Source: Calothrix sp. NIES-4105 (GTDB lineage: Bacteria > Cyanobacteriota > Cyanobacteriia > Cyanobacteriales > Nostocaceae). From it: a DNA stretch of 64,000 nt. Below, piece after piece: positions 45,069 through 54,300 of this stretch. Position 1 is the first letter of the stretch; each line of letters starts with the position of its first letter. A model generated the notes under the pieces. It was not told where the DNA came from. It saw only the letters and a program-made list of their open reading frames with translations, and made no database searches. The translations under genes and the position numbers were made by a program. The stretch covers positions 6,461,614-6,525,613 of the forward strand of contig NZ_AP018290.1 of assembly GCF_002368415.1 (NCBI RefSeq), read 5' to 3'.

Positions 45069-45136
45069 CACAAATAGCTAAAATCCACAAATAGCTAAAA
45101 TCCACAAATAGCTAAAATCCACAAATAGCTAAAATA
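45069..45136. repeat. Four tandem 17-bp repeats upstream of the DUF3172 gene
   Basis: CACAAATAGCTAAAATC repeats four times without spacers (the last copy differs at the end). It lies about 65 bases upstream of the next gene start, within its promoter zone, so copy number might affect expression. Confidence 0.9.
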
Positions 45137-45200
45137 CAATTAGTGACACAATTACCCTAAATAATAGTCATACTTATATTACACTCACTCGATAGCAAAA

Positions 45201-45740
45201 ATGAGACGCAGACCTCCCGGTAGACAAGCTACTACTTCTAAACCATCTGCTTTACAATCCCCACTATTCAACTTCACTACTATCGCCATTTTGGGAGGGG
45301 TATTTGTATTGGGTATTGGGATTGGTATAGCTTTTAGCTCGACAACTACATTAACTCCCTCGAACGTAGCATCGCGCGAATTTATTGATACCAAGGCGCC
45401 AAACCCAGAAATTTGTGTTCAGTATGGGGCTAGCGCAATGGTCATGGACGCACGATTATTCGTAACACTCAACCCGTTTAACGTTTACGTAGCTCAACCG
45501 AGTATGCGTCCTGGATGTGTTATTCGGCAAAACAACTGGGCAATTTTAGAGCAAAGAAAGCTTATAACTGCTCAACAGGTTAATGACTGTAAAAACCGTT
45601 TGAACACTTTTGGTTTTACAGGCAATTTAGATAATGAAAAACCAGATATTCGCTGTATCTATCAAAACGAAGCAGCTCAAAACTTCTTCCTTACGCAACC
45701 AGGGGCAGTTGGCACACCCCAGGAAACGGATAGATTTTAA
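45201..45740 (+). CDS. DUF3172 domain-containing protein, single-pass membrane protein
   Basis: A 179-residue protein: a basic N-terminus (MRRRPPGRQATTSK), one transmembrane helix at about 27-48 (TTIAILGGVFVLGIGIGIAF) and a soluble part with PNPEICVQYGASAMVMDARL, FVTLNPFNVYVAQPSMRPGC and GFTGNLDNEKPDIRCIY. This is the DUF3172 pattern, found widely in cyanobacteria and without known role. Three conserved Cys in the exported part may pair. Confidence 0.85.
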   Translation: MRRRPPGRQATTSKPSALQSPLFNFTTIAILGGVFVLGIGIGIAFSSTTTLTPSNVASREFIDTKAPNPEICVQYGASAMVMDARLFVTLNPFNVYVAQPSMRPGCVIRQNNWAILEQRKLITAQQVNDCKNRLNTFGFTGNLDNEKPDIRCIYQNEAAQNFFLTQPGAVGTPQETDRF

Positions 45741-45789
45741 AGATTTTGGATTTTGGATTTTGGATTAAATCTAAAATCTAAAATCATAT

Positions 45790-46740
45790 TTATCTTTGGC
45801 TTGGCAAACTTTGTCCCCAAGGAACGACTCCAGGACTAGTATTGTTTATTGGGTTATAAGGGGAAGTAGGAACGATTGTTGGAACAGTGGTAGGGACGTT
45901 ATTGTTTGGTGAAATTAATGGTGGAGTGTTAATAAATCCTCCAGATGGGTTTGGGAAAGTTGCTGGTGGAAGTATTGAACCAGGTTGTGAAAAGTTATTA
46001 GTATTGAGTGGAGGGACAGTTACAAAGGGTTGCTGTTGCTGCTGACTATTAGTCTCCGTTATAGGAAAACTGATGCCAGGTGGTGGTATTAATCCTGATG
46101 GCTGTGGTGCATAAATTCCTGGTGCCGTATTAATTGGTGGTTGTGGTGCGTAAATTCCTGGTGCCGTATTAATTGGTGGTTGTGGTGCGTAAATTCCTGG
46201 TGCCGTATTAATTGGTGGTTGTGGTGCGTAAATTCCTGATGGTGCTTGAACGTTTACATTTGTAAGGTTAGCAAACGGACGTAGTACCCAACTAGTGGGA
46301 GAGATTGGTTGTACAAGCACAAGGCTTGGATTAATTGCCGTTCCAGGTGCTAAATCTAAGACAATACGTGTAACGTTGGCATTGAGTTGAGAAAGTCTAA
46401 TACGTTGAATGGCGCCAGAGTAATTTTGTTGGGTTGGCACGAGGCCTAACTTTGTTCCAGGTAAATCTATTACTAAACGCGAAGGTTGAGAAAGAAGGAA
46501 AACATTTGGTTGAGAAGCAGCAGAAAGAGTAAATTCAAGTTGTGCAAATTCTGGAGAAAACCGCCAATCCTGAAGTTGAGCATTTGGTGCTGCAATAATT
46601 ATGCCTGGAAGCGCAAACACTCCACAAAAACTTAGTACGCTAATTGATAATAATCGCTGATGCCAATTGTAAGCGTGAGGTAAGCGCCACAAGAGTAAAC
46701 CAAAAAATCGTTTACTTTTATTTCTACTTCGTTTCAGCAT
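45790..46740 (-). CDS. AMIN domain protein with proline-rich tandem repeats
   Basis: A 316-residue exported protein. A basic start and hydrophobic stretch (LLSISVLSFCGVFALPGIII) form the signal. Residues 55-160 are an AMIN domain (LQDWRFSPEFAQLEFTLSAA, QPSRLVIDLPGTKLG), which binds peptidoglycan. The rest is low-complexity Pro/Asn/Thr-rich and has the 13-residue unit GIYAPQPPINTAP three times and once in part. No amidase or secretin domain follows, so it is an AMIN-only envelope protein. Confidence 0.8.
   Translation of the reverse strand: MLKRSRNKSKRFFGLLLWRLPHAYNWHQRLLSISVLSFCGVFALPGIIIAAPNAQLQDWRFSPEFAQLEFTLSAASQPNVFLLSQPSRLVIDLPGTKLGLVPTQQNYSGAIQRIRLSQLNANVTRIVLDLAPGTAINPSLVLVQPISPTSWVLRPFANLTNVNVQAPSGIYAPQPPINTAPGIYAPQPPINTAPGIYAPQPPINTAPGIYAPQPSGLIPPPGISFPITETNSQQQQQPFVTVPPLNTNNFSQPGSILPPATFPNPSGGFINTPPLISPNNNVPTTVPTIVPTSPYNPINNTSPGVVPWGQSLPSQR
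46098..46238. repeat. 39-bp in-frame repeats in the AMIN gene
   Basis: Three near-identical 39-bp units and a partial one encode the GIYAPQPPINTAP repeats. Low divergence points to recent expansion. Confidence 0.85.
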
Positions 46741-46774
46741 ATTATCATCCTTTGCTATTTATAACATTCAAGAT

Positions 46775-47311
46775 TTATTTGAATGACTGTGTTGGTTGCT
46801 CTTGAGGTTTCAAGGGAATAGCATTAAATTTTATCGATTTTGGTGCATCTTTAAAAGCTATTTGTCCAGAAAATCCTCCCGACGGTACTAAGCTAGCTTG
46901 TAACGTCAATAAATCTAAGCCATTAAAGGCTGGATTCTGATTCCGCTTCGCAGTGTCAGATATTGTATTACATAAGCTACTGTTATCAACCCTCCCAGAT
47001 AAGCTGAAAGAGTTACCATTTAATTTGCCGTTTAGCGAAGGTTTTTTTTCTTCGCTAGTAGATATTTGCTGTTTTGTTGAAGTCGATGATAAAGATGCAT
47101 TCAAAAATATTCCTGATTGCTGAATATCTAACACCAAAGTATTTTTTTTGCAGCTAGATAAATTTTCAGCGAGTATAATATCGTATTTACCGCTGATTAA
47201 TTTCGGTGCTTTGAGCTTGTCTCCATATGCTGTTACGAGTTTAAACAGCAGCAACACAGAAGTTATAGCAATAGTATAGAAGGTTAGAGATTTAACACTA
47301 AATTTAGGCAT
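46775..47311 (-). CDS. Hypothetical exported protein next to an antiporter
   Basis: A 178-residue protein that I do not recognise. Residues 8-27 (LTFYTIAITSVLLLFKLVTA) are a signal anchor. The rest is beta-rich with two Cys (SSCKKNT and SSLCNTI) and the phrases ISGKYDIILAENL and LNGKLNGNSFSLSGRVDNS. It starts 14 bases after the antiporter gene stop, so it is probably co-transcribed with it. Confidence 0.65.
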   Translation of the reverse strand: MPKFSVKSLTFYTIAITSVLLLFKLVTAYGDKLKAPKLISGKYDIILAENLSSCKKNTLVLDIQQSGIFLNASLSSTSTKQQISTSEEKKPSLNGKLNGNSFSLSGRVDNSSLCNTISDTAKRNQNPAFNGLDLLTLQASLVPSGGFSGQIAFKDAPKSIKFNAIPLKPQEQPTQSFK

Positions 47312-47325
47312 CCTAATCCTTTTTT

Positions 47326-49503
47326 CTAACTAGCAACTTGTGAATGCATATCTGCAATTACAGATGTCAGGTGTGCGGTAACTGGACTGTAGCGACGGGT
47401 GATCAACAGCGAGGAACGGCAGTAAATTGCGAGTTGGTCAGTATATCTACCTAGCGTTTGCCGCTCGATACCCCACGCGCGACTAGTACCTGCTATAGTT
47501 AAATCAATTCCTTCGGATGCTGCAACAACAGCTTGAATTGGTTCAACTGCTTCAACGGTTTCTATGTCAATACGCTCGCGTACACTAGACGGCAGTTTTT
47601 CCATGATTGTTTGCACTTCATAACTCAGTTCTTTTTTGATGTGTTTATCTGTGACAACTTGGAGTATTTTGAGTGTGCAAGTATCTTTATTTACTAGTAA
47701 TCTCAGTGCTAAAATAATGGCTAAATCGTCATGAATATTGGCAGAAAAAGGAACTAGTATACGTTCTATCTTTTGTTGACCTCTATCTACATACACTGCT
47801 ACATCAACATCAGCAGTAGAAAGAATTTGACCGACTCTGCCACCTAAACGGTTTTTACTGAAAGCAGGACGGTGCCAACCAAGTAGGATTAAGTTAGCTT
47901 GCTCAATGTGGGCAATTTGTGTGGTTTCACGCGCGACGTTGTTAGTAATTCCAACTATTGGCTGAATTTGTGAATAAGCTGCCCCTTCAAGACGATGAAT
48001 TAATTCTTGTAACTCTTGCTGACGCTGACTAATCATTTTCTCTGCTTCCTGTGGGGTGCTATCAAAAGCATAGTCTTCTGGCAATTCGATTAAACTTAGG
48101 GGATTAACTATTGAGTTTTGGCGCCGATCAAAAGCAATTACAGTAGCGAGTTCTAACAAGCCTTTTTGAGTACTTGGGTTAGCGACTGGCACCAAAATTC
48201 GGTAGGAACAGTTAGATGATTCGACGTTAACCACTGTTGTGTCGATTTCTTCACTATCACTTTCAACAATATCTTTACGAATTAAACGTTTGGGATATGT
48301 CAATTCTAGCAATGGTGAAGTCATAAACGTCGTTACCAACGCCATAATTACCAGCATTGTAAATAACAGCGGCGATATTACTTTCAGTTCTAATCCAATA
48401 TTAAGAACAATCAACTCAGTTAAACCACGAGTATTCATTAACCAACCAAGAGCCGATGCTTCACGATGCGGTATATTACTAAATCGCGCGGCAATGTAAG
48501 TTCCAAAATACTTTCCTACAATTGCAACAGCTAGTATAAGTAAGCACAATGCCCATAGCTCTGGTCGGTTGAGCAAGCCTATTTGTGTACGCAAACCACT
48601 ATAAGCAAAGAATACTGGTAACAAAAAGATTAAGACAAAATCTTCAGTTTTAACGGCAAGTTCGCGTACTAACCCTTCGTTTTTAGGCATAACAGCCCCA
48701 AGTAAGAATGCTCCAAAAATTAAGTGAATACCAATATATTCTGTAATTAATGCTGACGCGACAACACCACCATAAATCATAGCCATTGTTAACTGGTTTA
48801 ATCGTCTCGCGCGCTGGTAGTAGTTAGAAAGGCGTTTTAGAAACCAACGTCCTACAGTAAACATGAAAACGATGTAAACCAAGCTTTCTATAATAGTCAA
48901 AATTGCTTGTTGGTCGATACTACCATTACGCGCGACAGCTATCGCAACAGCTAAAATACACCAGGCGGTCACATCATCAACTGCCGCACAAGTTAATGCT
49001 AGTGTTCCTAACCGTGTTCGATGCAAGTTATTCTCAGTAATGATGCGCGCTAACACTGGAAACGCTGTAATTGACATTGCGGCGCCTAAAAATAACGCAA
49101 ACGCAGTAAATGGCACATCAGAATTTGAAACTAAAGGATATAACAGCAAAGACAAAATCGTAGCCAGTGAAAATGGCACAATAATACTGACATTTGAAGT
49201 TAGAACAGCAACTTCCAAATTGCCGCTCAAATATTTAGGGTCTAATTCTAACCCAATCAAGAACATGAAAAATATCAACCCTACCTGCGACAGCACATTT
49301 AAAAACGGAACTGCCTCAGCAGGAAATAAAGAAGCTGCAACACCAGGAGCAATCATACCAAGCAGCGATGGCCCCAACATAATACCAGCAACAATTTCAC
49401 CGATTACTAACGGTTGGTTAATCCATCGAAATGCTATACCTACAAGCCGTGACAATCCTATTACTATTAGGATTTCAAATAAAACCAGAACAACTATATG
49501 CAT
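47326..49503 (-). CDS. CPA2-family cation/proton antiporter with C-terminal UspA-like region
   Basis: A 725-residue membrane protein. The first 400 residues have about 12 helices of the Na+/H+ exchanger domain, with GEIVAGIMLGPSLLG, AAMSITAFPVLARII and the ion-binding LTCAAVDDVTAWCILA (double Asp). Residues 430-700 are cytoplasmic and resemble universal stress protein units (YRILVPVANPSTQKGLLELA, RILVPFSANIHDDLAI). The Usp part may sense nucleotides and gate transport (family knowledge, not shown here). The next gene upstream on this strand is a second antiporter. Confidence 0.88.
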   Translation of the reverse strand: MHIVVLVLFEILIVIGLSRLVGIAFRWINQPLVIGEIVAGIMLGPSLLGMIAPGVAASLFPAEAVPFLNVLSQVGLIFFMFLIGLELDPKYLSGNLEVAVLTSNVSIIVPFSLATILSLLLYPLVSNSDVPFTAFALFLGAAMSITAFPVLARIITENNLHRTRLGTLALTCAAVDDVTAWCILAVAIAVARNGSIDQQAILTIIESLVYIVFMFTVGRWFLKRLSNYYQRARRLNQLTMAMIYGGVVASALITEYIGIHLIFGAFLLGAVMPKNEGLVRELAVKTEDFVLIFLLPVFFAYSGLRTQIGLLNRPELWALCLLILAVAIVGKYFGTYIAARFSNIPHREASALGWLMNTRGLTELIVLNIGLELKVISPLLFTMLVIMALVTTFMTSPLLELTYPKRLIRKDIVESDSEEIDTTVVNVESSNCSYRILVPVANPSTQKGLLELATVIAFDRRQNSIVNPLSLIELPEDYAFDSTPQEAEKMISQRQQELQELIHRLEGAAYSQIQPIVGITNNVARETTQIAHIEQANLILLGWHRPAFSKNRLGGRVGQILSTADVDVAVYVDRGQQKIERILVPFSANIHDDLAIILALRLLVNKDTCTLKILQVVTDKHIKKELSYEVQTIMEKLPSSVRERIDIETVEAVEPIQAVVAASEGIDLTIAGTSRAWGIERQTLGRYTDQLAIYCRSSLLITRRYSPVTAHLTSVIADMHSQVAS

Positions 49504-50019
49504 CCTTCCCTCACTAGCTAATATCCAGTGTTCTTTAGATAATTATTGACCTGAGTCATTAAGTCAACTCTTTGGAGTTACAATATCGTGCTTTTATTGT
49601 TTTCTTAATTCAATTTTTACTCTCTGTAAACTAACTAACACAGATAAATTTAAATGTCGAGTTAATCGCTATCATTTATATAAAAACAATCTAATTTTTT
49701 AACTACGCTTATTTATGAATTTATGTCAACCTAATTTTCTCTACTCATATTCTAGACCCACACCCTCGAAGGGTAGGGTTATACAAACAAAGCCTGACTA
49801 CGCAAGCTATAAATACTAATTTCCCGTATTACTGATAAAAAAATATGTTTATTAATAACTTATCTATTCAGTATTTGTACAAGGCTTGCAAGATGTGAGT
49901 CTATTTGTTGCTATGTAATAATTTCTGGATATGTATATTTTATTAAACACATATTATAAATTTTTGTGTAGATTATTTTACAAATATTTTTGATTGACTT
50001 GAATCCTCGCGCGTGGAAG
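49504..50019. other. AT-rich spacer upstream of the antiporter
   Basis: No gene. ACCCACACCCT-CGA-AGGGTAGGGT (49756-49779) is a strong GC-rich hairpin in a very AT-rich stretch, about 255 bases upstream of the antiporter start; it could be a leader structure or terminator. Nothing else stands out. Confidence 0.5.
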
Positions 50020-50185
50020 CTACCGTGTACACAGAAGTCTCTCAAAGTTTATTAAGAAAGAGATAACCCTTGACTTTCTTCTCTTCCTTTGTGCCCTTTG
50101 TGACCTTTGTGGTTCAATAAAAGAGTAAACCACATAATCCGGAGGATTTCCCGCAGGGTAGACACAAAGGACACAAAGAGAGAAT
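50020..50185. mobile_element. Degenerate copy of the 165-bp MITE found at 54892
   Basis: The left end CTACCGTGTACACA matches 14 bases of the MITE end at 54892. Inside is the shared core CCTTTGTGACCTTTGTGGTT and its near complement (CACAAAGGACACAAAG). The right terminal repeat is missing or too mutated to see. It lies 7 bases before the stop end of the second antiporter gene. Confidence 0.65.
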
Positions 50186-50191
50186 ATAAGA

Positions 50192-51478
50192 TTAAGCTAA
50201 TGATTTTTCGTAGGCTGTTCCCTGCAATAAAAAGGCAACTATCGGAGATGTCATTAGCGTAGTCATAATTGCCATGATTACCATGATTGTAAATAAAGTT
50301 GGAGTAATGATTCCTTGTTCTAAACCAATATTAAGAATAATTAACTCCATTAAACCCCGCGCGTTCATTAAGGCGCCAATAGTAGCAGCTTCCTTCCAAT
50401 TTTCGCCTGCGATTTTCGCGGCAAACATACAAGCAACTCCTTTACCTATAATCGCAAGTAAGATAATTATCGCAGTTACTCCCCATAAAGCAGGAGTATT
50501 AACTAACCCAATTTGTGTATTTAACCCTGAATAAACAAAGAATATTGGTAATAAAAACCCGGTTGTTAAAGATTCGATAGAGAAGCGTAATTGATGAGCA
50601 AATTCTCCGCGCGGCATTGCTGTTCCTAAAATAAATGCGCCGAATACCGCATAGATGCCGACTGCATCGGTTAACCAGGAACAAAGCATTAAAACTCCTA
50701 GGATGAGCGCTAAAAGTGAAGTTGTCATTCCACTACGTGCGAACATTCGCGAAAATATAGTTAGTGCTGGACGACCTACAAATACAGTTAGAAGTACGTA
50801 AGCGATACCACCACCAATTGCAAATGCAGCAATATTCGCGCTTGCTTTAATACTCGCTAATACAACAGCCAGCAAGCACCAAGCTGTGGCATCATCAATT
50901 GAGCCGGCTGCTAGTGCTAAAGTACCAAAGCTCGTTTTGGCGATACCGCGTTCGTATAACATTCGTGCGAGCATTGGGAAAGCAGTAATTGACATTGAGG
51001 CGCCTAGATATAGTGCTGCTTCGCCAACTCCCACACCTGATTTAAACAAGTCACCTCGTGCGTGCAAAAACAAAGTTGCAAAAGCACCCAAGCAAAACGG
51101 CGCCGCTATCCCTGCAAAAGAGACAAAAAAAGCGCTTTTAAGGCGCTGTCGAACTAAATCGGTGTTAAACTCCAAACCGATAAGAAACATGTAGATAACA
51201 AGTCCGATTTGTGAGAGGGCAAACAAAATTGACATTGATGGATTTGGAATTTTTGCCCCCCCTGCCAAGATTAACGCTGCGTTGGGAAACAGCCATTGCT
51301 GTAGTTGTGGTGCCACTAAACCAAGTAGCGATGGTCCAAGCATCACACCTGCTATCATTTCGCAAACAACATCGGTTTGTCCTAAGTAGCGGCGCCCTAA
51401 TATCGTCACTACTCTACAAGTGACTAAAATTACAGTCAGTTGCAGCAAAAGCTTGAGAACTAAATCAAAATTTGACAT
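50192..51478 (-). CDS. CPA2-family cation/proton antiporter, short form
   Basis: A 428-residue membrane protein with about 12-13 helices. It has AGVMLGPSLLGLVAPQLQQW, GASMSITAFPMLARMLYERG and the ion site LAAGSIDDATAWCLLAVVLA. There is no cytoplasmic regulatory domain, unlike its neighbour at 47326. The end (FLLQGTAYEKSLA) is short. It likely exchanges Na+ or K+ for protons; which ion is unknown. Confidence 0.88.
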   Translation of the reverse strand: MSNFDLVLKLLLQLTVILVTCRVVTILGRRYLGQTDVVCEMIAGVMLGPSLLGLVAPQLQQWLFPNAALILAGGAKIPNPSMSILFALSQIGLVIYMFLIGLEFNTDLVRQRLKSAFFVSFAGIAAPFCLGAFATLFLHARGDLFKSGVGVGEAALYLGASMSITAFPMLARMLYERGIAKTSFGTLALAAGSIDDATAWCLLAVVLASIKASANIAAFAIGGGIAYVLLTVFVGRPALTIFSRMFARSGMTTSLLALILGVLMLCSWLTDAVGIYAVFGAFILGTAMPRGEFAHQLRFSIESLTTGFLLPIFFVYSGLNTQIGLVNTPALWGVTAIIILLAIIGKGVACMFAAKIAGENWKEAATIGALMNARGLMELIILNIGLEQGIITPTLFTIMVIMAIMTTLMTSPIVAFLLQGTAYEKSLA

Positions 51479-51707
51479 TTGCTTTGCTCAAAGAATATTA
51501 AAAAATCTTAATTACAAGTGCAACGAGTATGAAATCTATAGAAGTTATACTATGGTAAGCATAAGTGCCGATAAAATAGGTAAATATTATCAATAATTAA
51601 CGAATCTACTCGCAACTTGATAATAAGCACGAAAAATCCGAAAATGAGTTGATAGGTGCTGAATTTATTGTTAAATATCCTACTCAACGTGATTAAACGA
51701 GCGCGCG

Positions 51708-54149
51708 ATGTTAAACAGTCTACAAAACGGACGCTATCGAATTATCGCAGCTATTGGAGGCGGGGGATTTGGGCGCATCTATATTGCAGAAGATACTCGG
51801 CGCCCAGGTAATCCTAGGTGTGTAGTTAAGCACCTTCAGCCAGCAAGCAGAGAGTCAAGTTTTTTGGAGCTTGCACGGCGCCTATTCAACACAGAAGCGG
51901 AAATTCTTGAAAAACTCGGTCGGCATGAGCAGATACCTCAATTATTGGCATATTTTGAGGAAAACGAGGAATTTTACTTAGTTCAAGAATTTATCGATGG
52001 AATTTCGCTCTCAGATGAGCAAGCAAGTCATGCTAAGTTCGATGAAGCTCAAGTAATTGTGCTTTTGCAAGATATTCTTAGTATTTTGGCATTTGTTCAC
52101 TCGCATCAAGTTATTCATCGCGATATTAAACCGAGTAATATAATTCGGCGTGCGAGTGATGGAAAATTAGTTTTAATAGATTTTGGTGCAGTTAAACAAA
52201 TTCGTCAGCTACCAAATAATTCGGGTCAATCAGAAATGAGTGTTGCAATTGGCACTCAAGGTTACATGCCAAATGAGCAATCTGCTGGTAAACCAAGACT
52301 AAATAGTGATATTTACGCAGTTGGCATAGTAGCAATTCAAGCAATTACTGGGTTACGTCCGTCAAAGTTATCTGAAGACCCCAACACTGGTGAAATAGTT
52401 TGGCGCCATGAAGCCAAAGTCAGTAACAAACTAGCGGATATAATCGATAAAATGGTGCGTTATGACTATCGCACTCGTTACCAATCTACTTTTGAAGTAT
52501 TACAAGCTTTACAAGAATTAATAAATCCTTCATTAGCAAGCAAGCGATACACCTGGAAACAATTTATTCGTAGCGGTTTAAGTATTATTGGCATAAGTTG
52601 GCTAATTACAACATTATTAGTTTTAGGAGTTCGTGAACTTAAATTACTTCAACCGTTGGAACTCGCAGCTTATGACCGAATGATGCAGTTACGTTTTACA
52701 ACCGAGTTTTATAAAAATCTTAGTTTTGAAGGCAAGGTAAACCAAGATGTTGACGATAAATTATTAGTCGTTACTGTTGACGACAAAAATATACTTTCCG
52801 GTGACGATATTATAAATCAGCTATTAATTAAGCTTCAATCTTATCAGCCAAGTGTTATTGGTTTGAATATATACACACCCGAACAAAAAATTACAGCATC
52901 TTTAGGGCGCCAAGATAATCAAGATAATATCATCGGCGTTTGTAAACTTGGTAGTGCAGGAGTATTAGAAATACCACCTATACTACCAATAAAGAATGTT
53001 GGTTTTAATGATGTACTTGTGGACGACAATAATATTGTTAGACGCAGTTTGTTATTTGCCAATCCTGACACAAATAAAAAATGTACAGCTAAAAATTCCT
53101 TCGCTGCTCTACTTGCAACCAAATTTCTTCAACAACAAGGTTTACATACAGACTTTACTCTTAAAGGAGATTGGAAAATAGGCCAAGTCTCAATCAAATT
53201 TCTCGATTCTAATTCTGGTGGATATCGTAGAACACCCGCGCGCGGTTACGAAATCATGCTTGATTATCACTCAGTAGGTAACATTGCTCAAGAGGTTAGT
53301 TTAGATGATGTATTAGCAAATCGTATTAATCCCAAGCTTGTAGAAAATCGTATCGTTCTAGTTGGAACTAATGTATCAAACTCTAACCTTGGTTATTACA
53401 CACCCTACAGTCAACGGCGCCGAATAAGTGACGTACAACTTCAAGCACAAGCAGTTAGTCAAATTTTGAACGCTGCAACGAATAATCGTGCTTTACTAAG
53501 AATTTGGTCGGAACCAGAGCAAATCACATGGATTGCTTTTTGGGCATTAGCTGGAGGCATTTTGTCTTATCCACTGCGTCGTTTTTGGGTTTTATTTCCC
53601 AGTAAAGTTTTGATATTACTTGTACTCTTAATAACAACATTTTATATATTTACGCAGTCAGGCTGGGTACCTCTTATCGCTCCAGCTTTAGCTTTAATAA
53701 TAACAGGTTGGTTAGCAGCGGCTTTACGAGTTTATGTTAATAAATACCAATTGAAAATTCGTAGTCATAGCATCCCAGACACTATTGCAAAATCGCGCGC
53801 ATCAAACTCAAAATCTGTTAGAGACTCACAGTTAATAACTATTCCACCAATTAGTATTTTACAGGGTTTGGGAAATATCACAGTTCAAGGAAAATTAAAA
53901 GCAAATCAAATCACTCGCTATACAATAACTTGTCAACAAGGGCAACATTTGACATTAGATGTAGTGGAAGGTGATGTAGATATAAAAGTAATTGAGCCAG
54001 ATGGCGCCACTATAGTAACAGAAATTAATACAACTATTAACCAGGCAACGCAATGGCAAGGTTTATTACCTCGAAGCGGCAATTATATTCTTGAAGTCAC
54101 CACCATCAAAAAATCACAGTACTTGGTTAACGTTAACCTCGCAGCATAA
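51708..54149 (+). CDS. Ser/Thr protein kinase with CHASE2 sensor and C-terminal PPC-like domain
   Basis: An 813-residue receptor kinase. Residues 9-275 are the kinase: glycine loop IGGGGFGRIY, Lys41, catalytic HRDIKPSN with Asp139 and DFG Asp158 (LIDFGAVKQI). A helix at about 285-310 crosses the membrane. Residues 315-590 are CHASE2 (LAAYDRMMQLRF, VVTVDDKN, VLVGTNVSNSNLGYYTPYS). Three helices follow (about 602-685). Residues 722-810 look like a PPC domain (GNITVQGKLKANQITRYTI, GNYILEVTT). With four helices that end would be inside the cell, unusual for PPC. The ligand is unknown. Confidence 0.87.
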   Translation: MLNSLQNGRYRIIAAIGGGGFGRIYIAEDTRRPGNPRCVVKHLQPASRESSFLELARRLFNTEAEILEKLGRHEQIPQLLAYFEENEEFYLVQEFIDGISLSDEQASHAKFDEAQVIVLLQDILSILAFVHSHQVIHRDIKPSNIIRRASDGKLVLIDFGAVKQIRQLPNNSGQSEMSVAIGTQGYMPNEQSAGKPRLNSDIYAVGIVAIQAITGLRPSKLSEDPNTGEIVWRHEAKVSNKLADIIDKMVRYDYRTRYQSTFEVLQALQELINPSLASKRYTWKQFIRSGLSIIGISWLITTLLVLGVRELKLLQPLELAAYDRMMQLRFTTEFYKNLSFEGKVNQDVDDKLLVVTVDDKNILSGDDIINQLLIKLQSYQPSVIGLNIYTPEQKITASLGRQDNQDNIIGVCKLGSAGVLEIPPILPIKNVGFNDVLVDDNNIVRRSLLFANPDTNKKCTAKNSFAALLATKFLQQQGLHTDFTLKGDWKIGQVSIKFLDSNSGGYRRTPARGYEIMLDYHSVGNIAQEVSLDDVLANRINPKLVENRIVLVGTNVSNSNLGYYTPYSQRRRISDVQLQAQAVSQILNAATNNRALLRIWSEPEQITWIAFWALAGGILSYPLRRFWVLFPSKVLILLVLLITTFYIFTQSGWVPLIAPALALIITGWLAAALRVYVNKYQLKIRSHSIPDTIAKSRASNSKSVRDSQLITIPPISILQGLGNITVQGKLKANQITRYTITCQQGQHLTLDVVEGDVDIKVIEPDGATIVTEINTTINQATQWQGLLPRSGNYILEVTTIKKSQYLVNVNLAA

Positions 54150-54300
54150 TACCCTAATATAGCATTCCTATATAAATCTGTAATCTGTAAGTTCGTCACT
54201 GACGACCATACCTCAACCAAGCCCTCAACAATGCGTGTTTTATGCTATATGATTTTAAATCTGGCTAATCTAGCTTTGATTAATCCATAGAAGTAAACCA

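Noticed and set aside
45069-45136. CRISPR array
   Set aside because: The 17-bp units are contiguous without spacers, and no cas genes are near.
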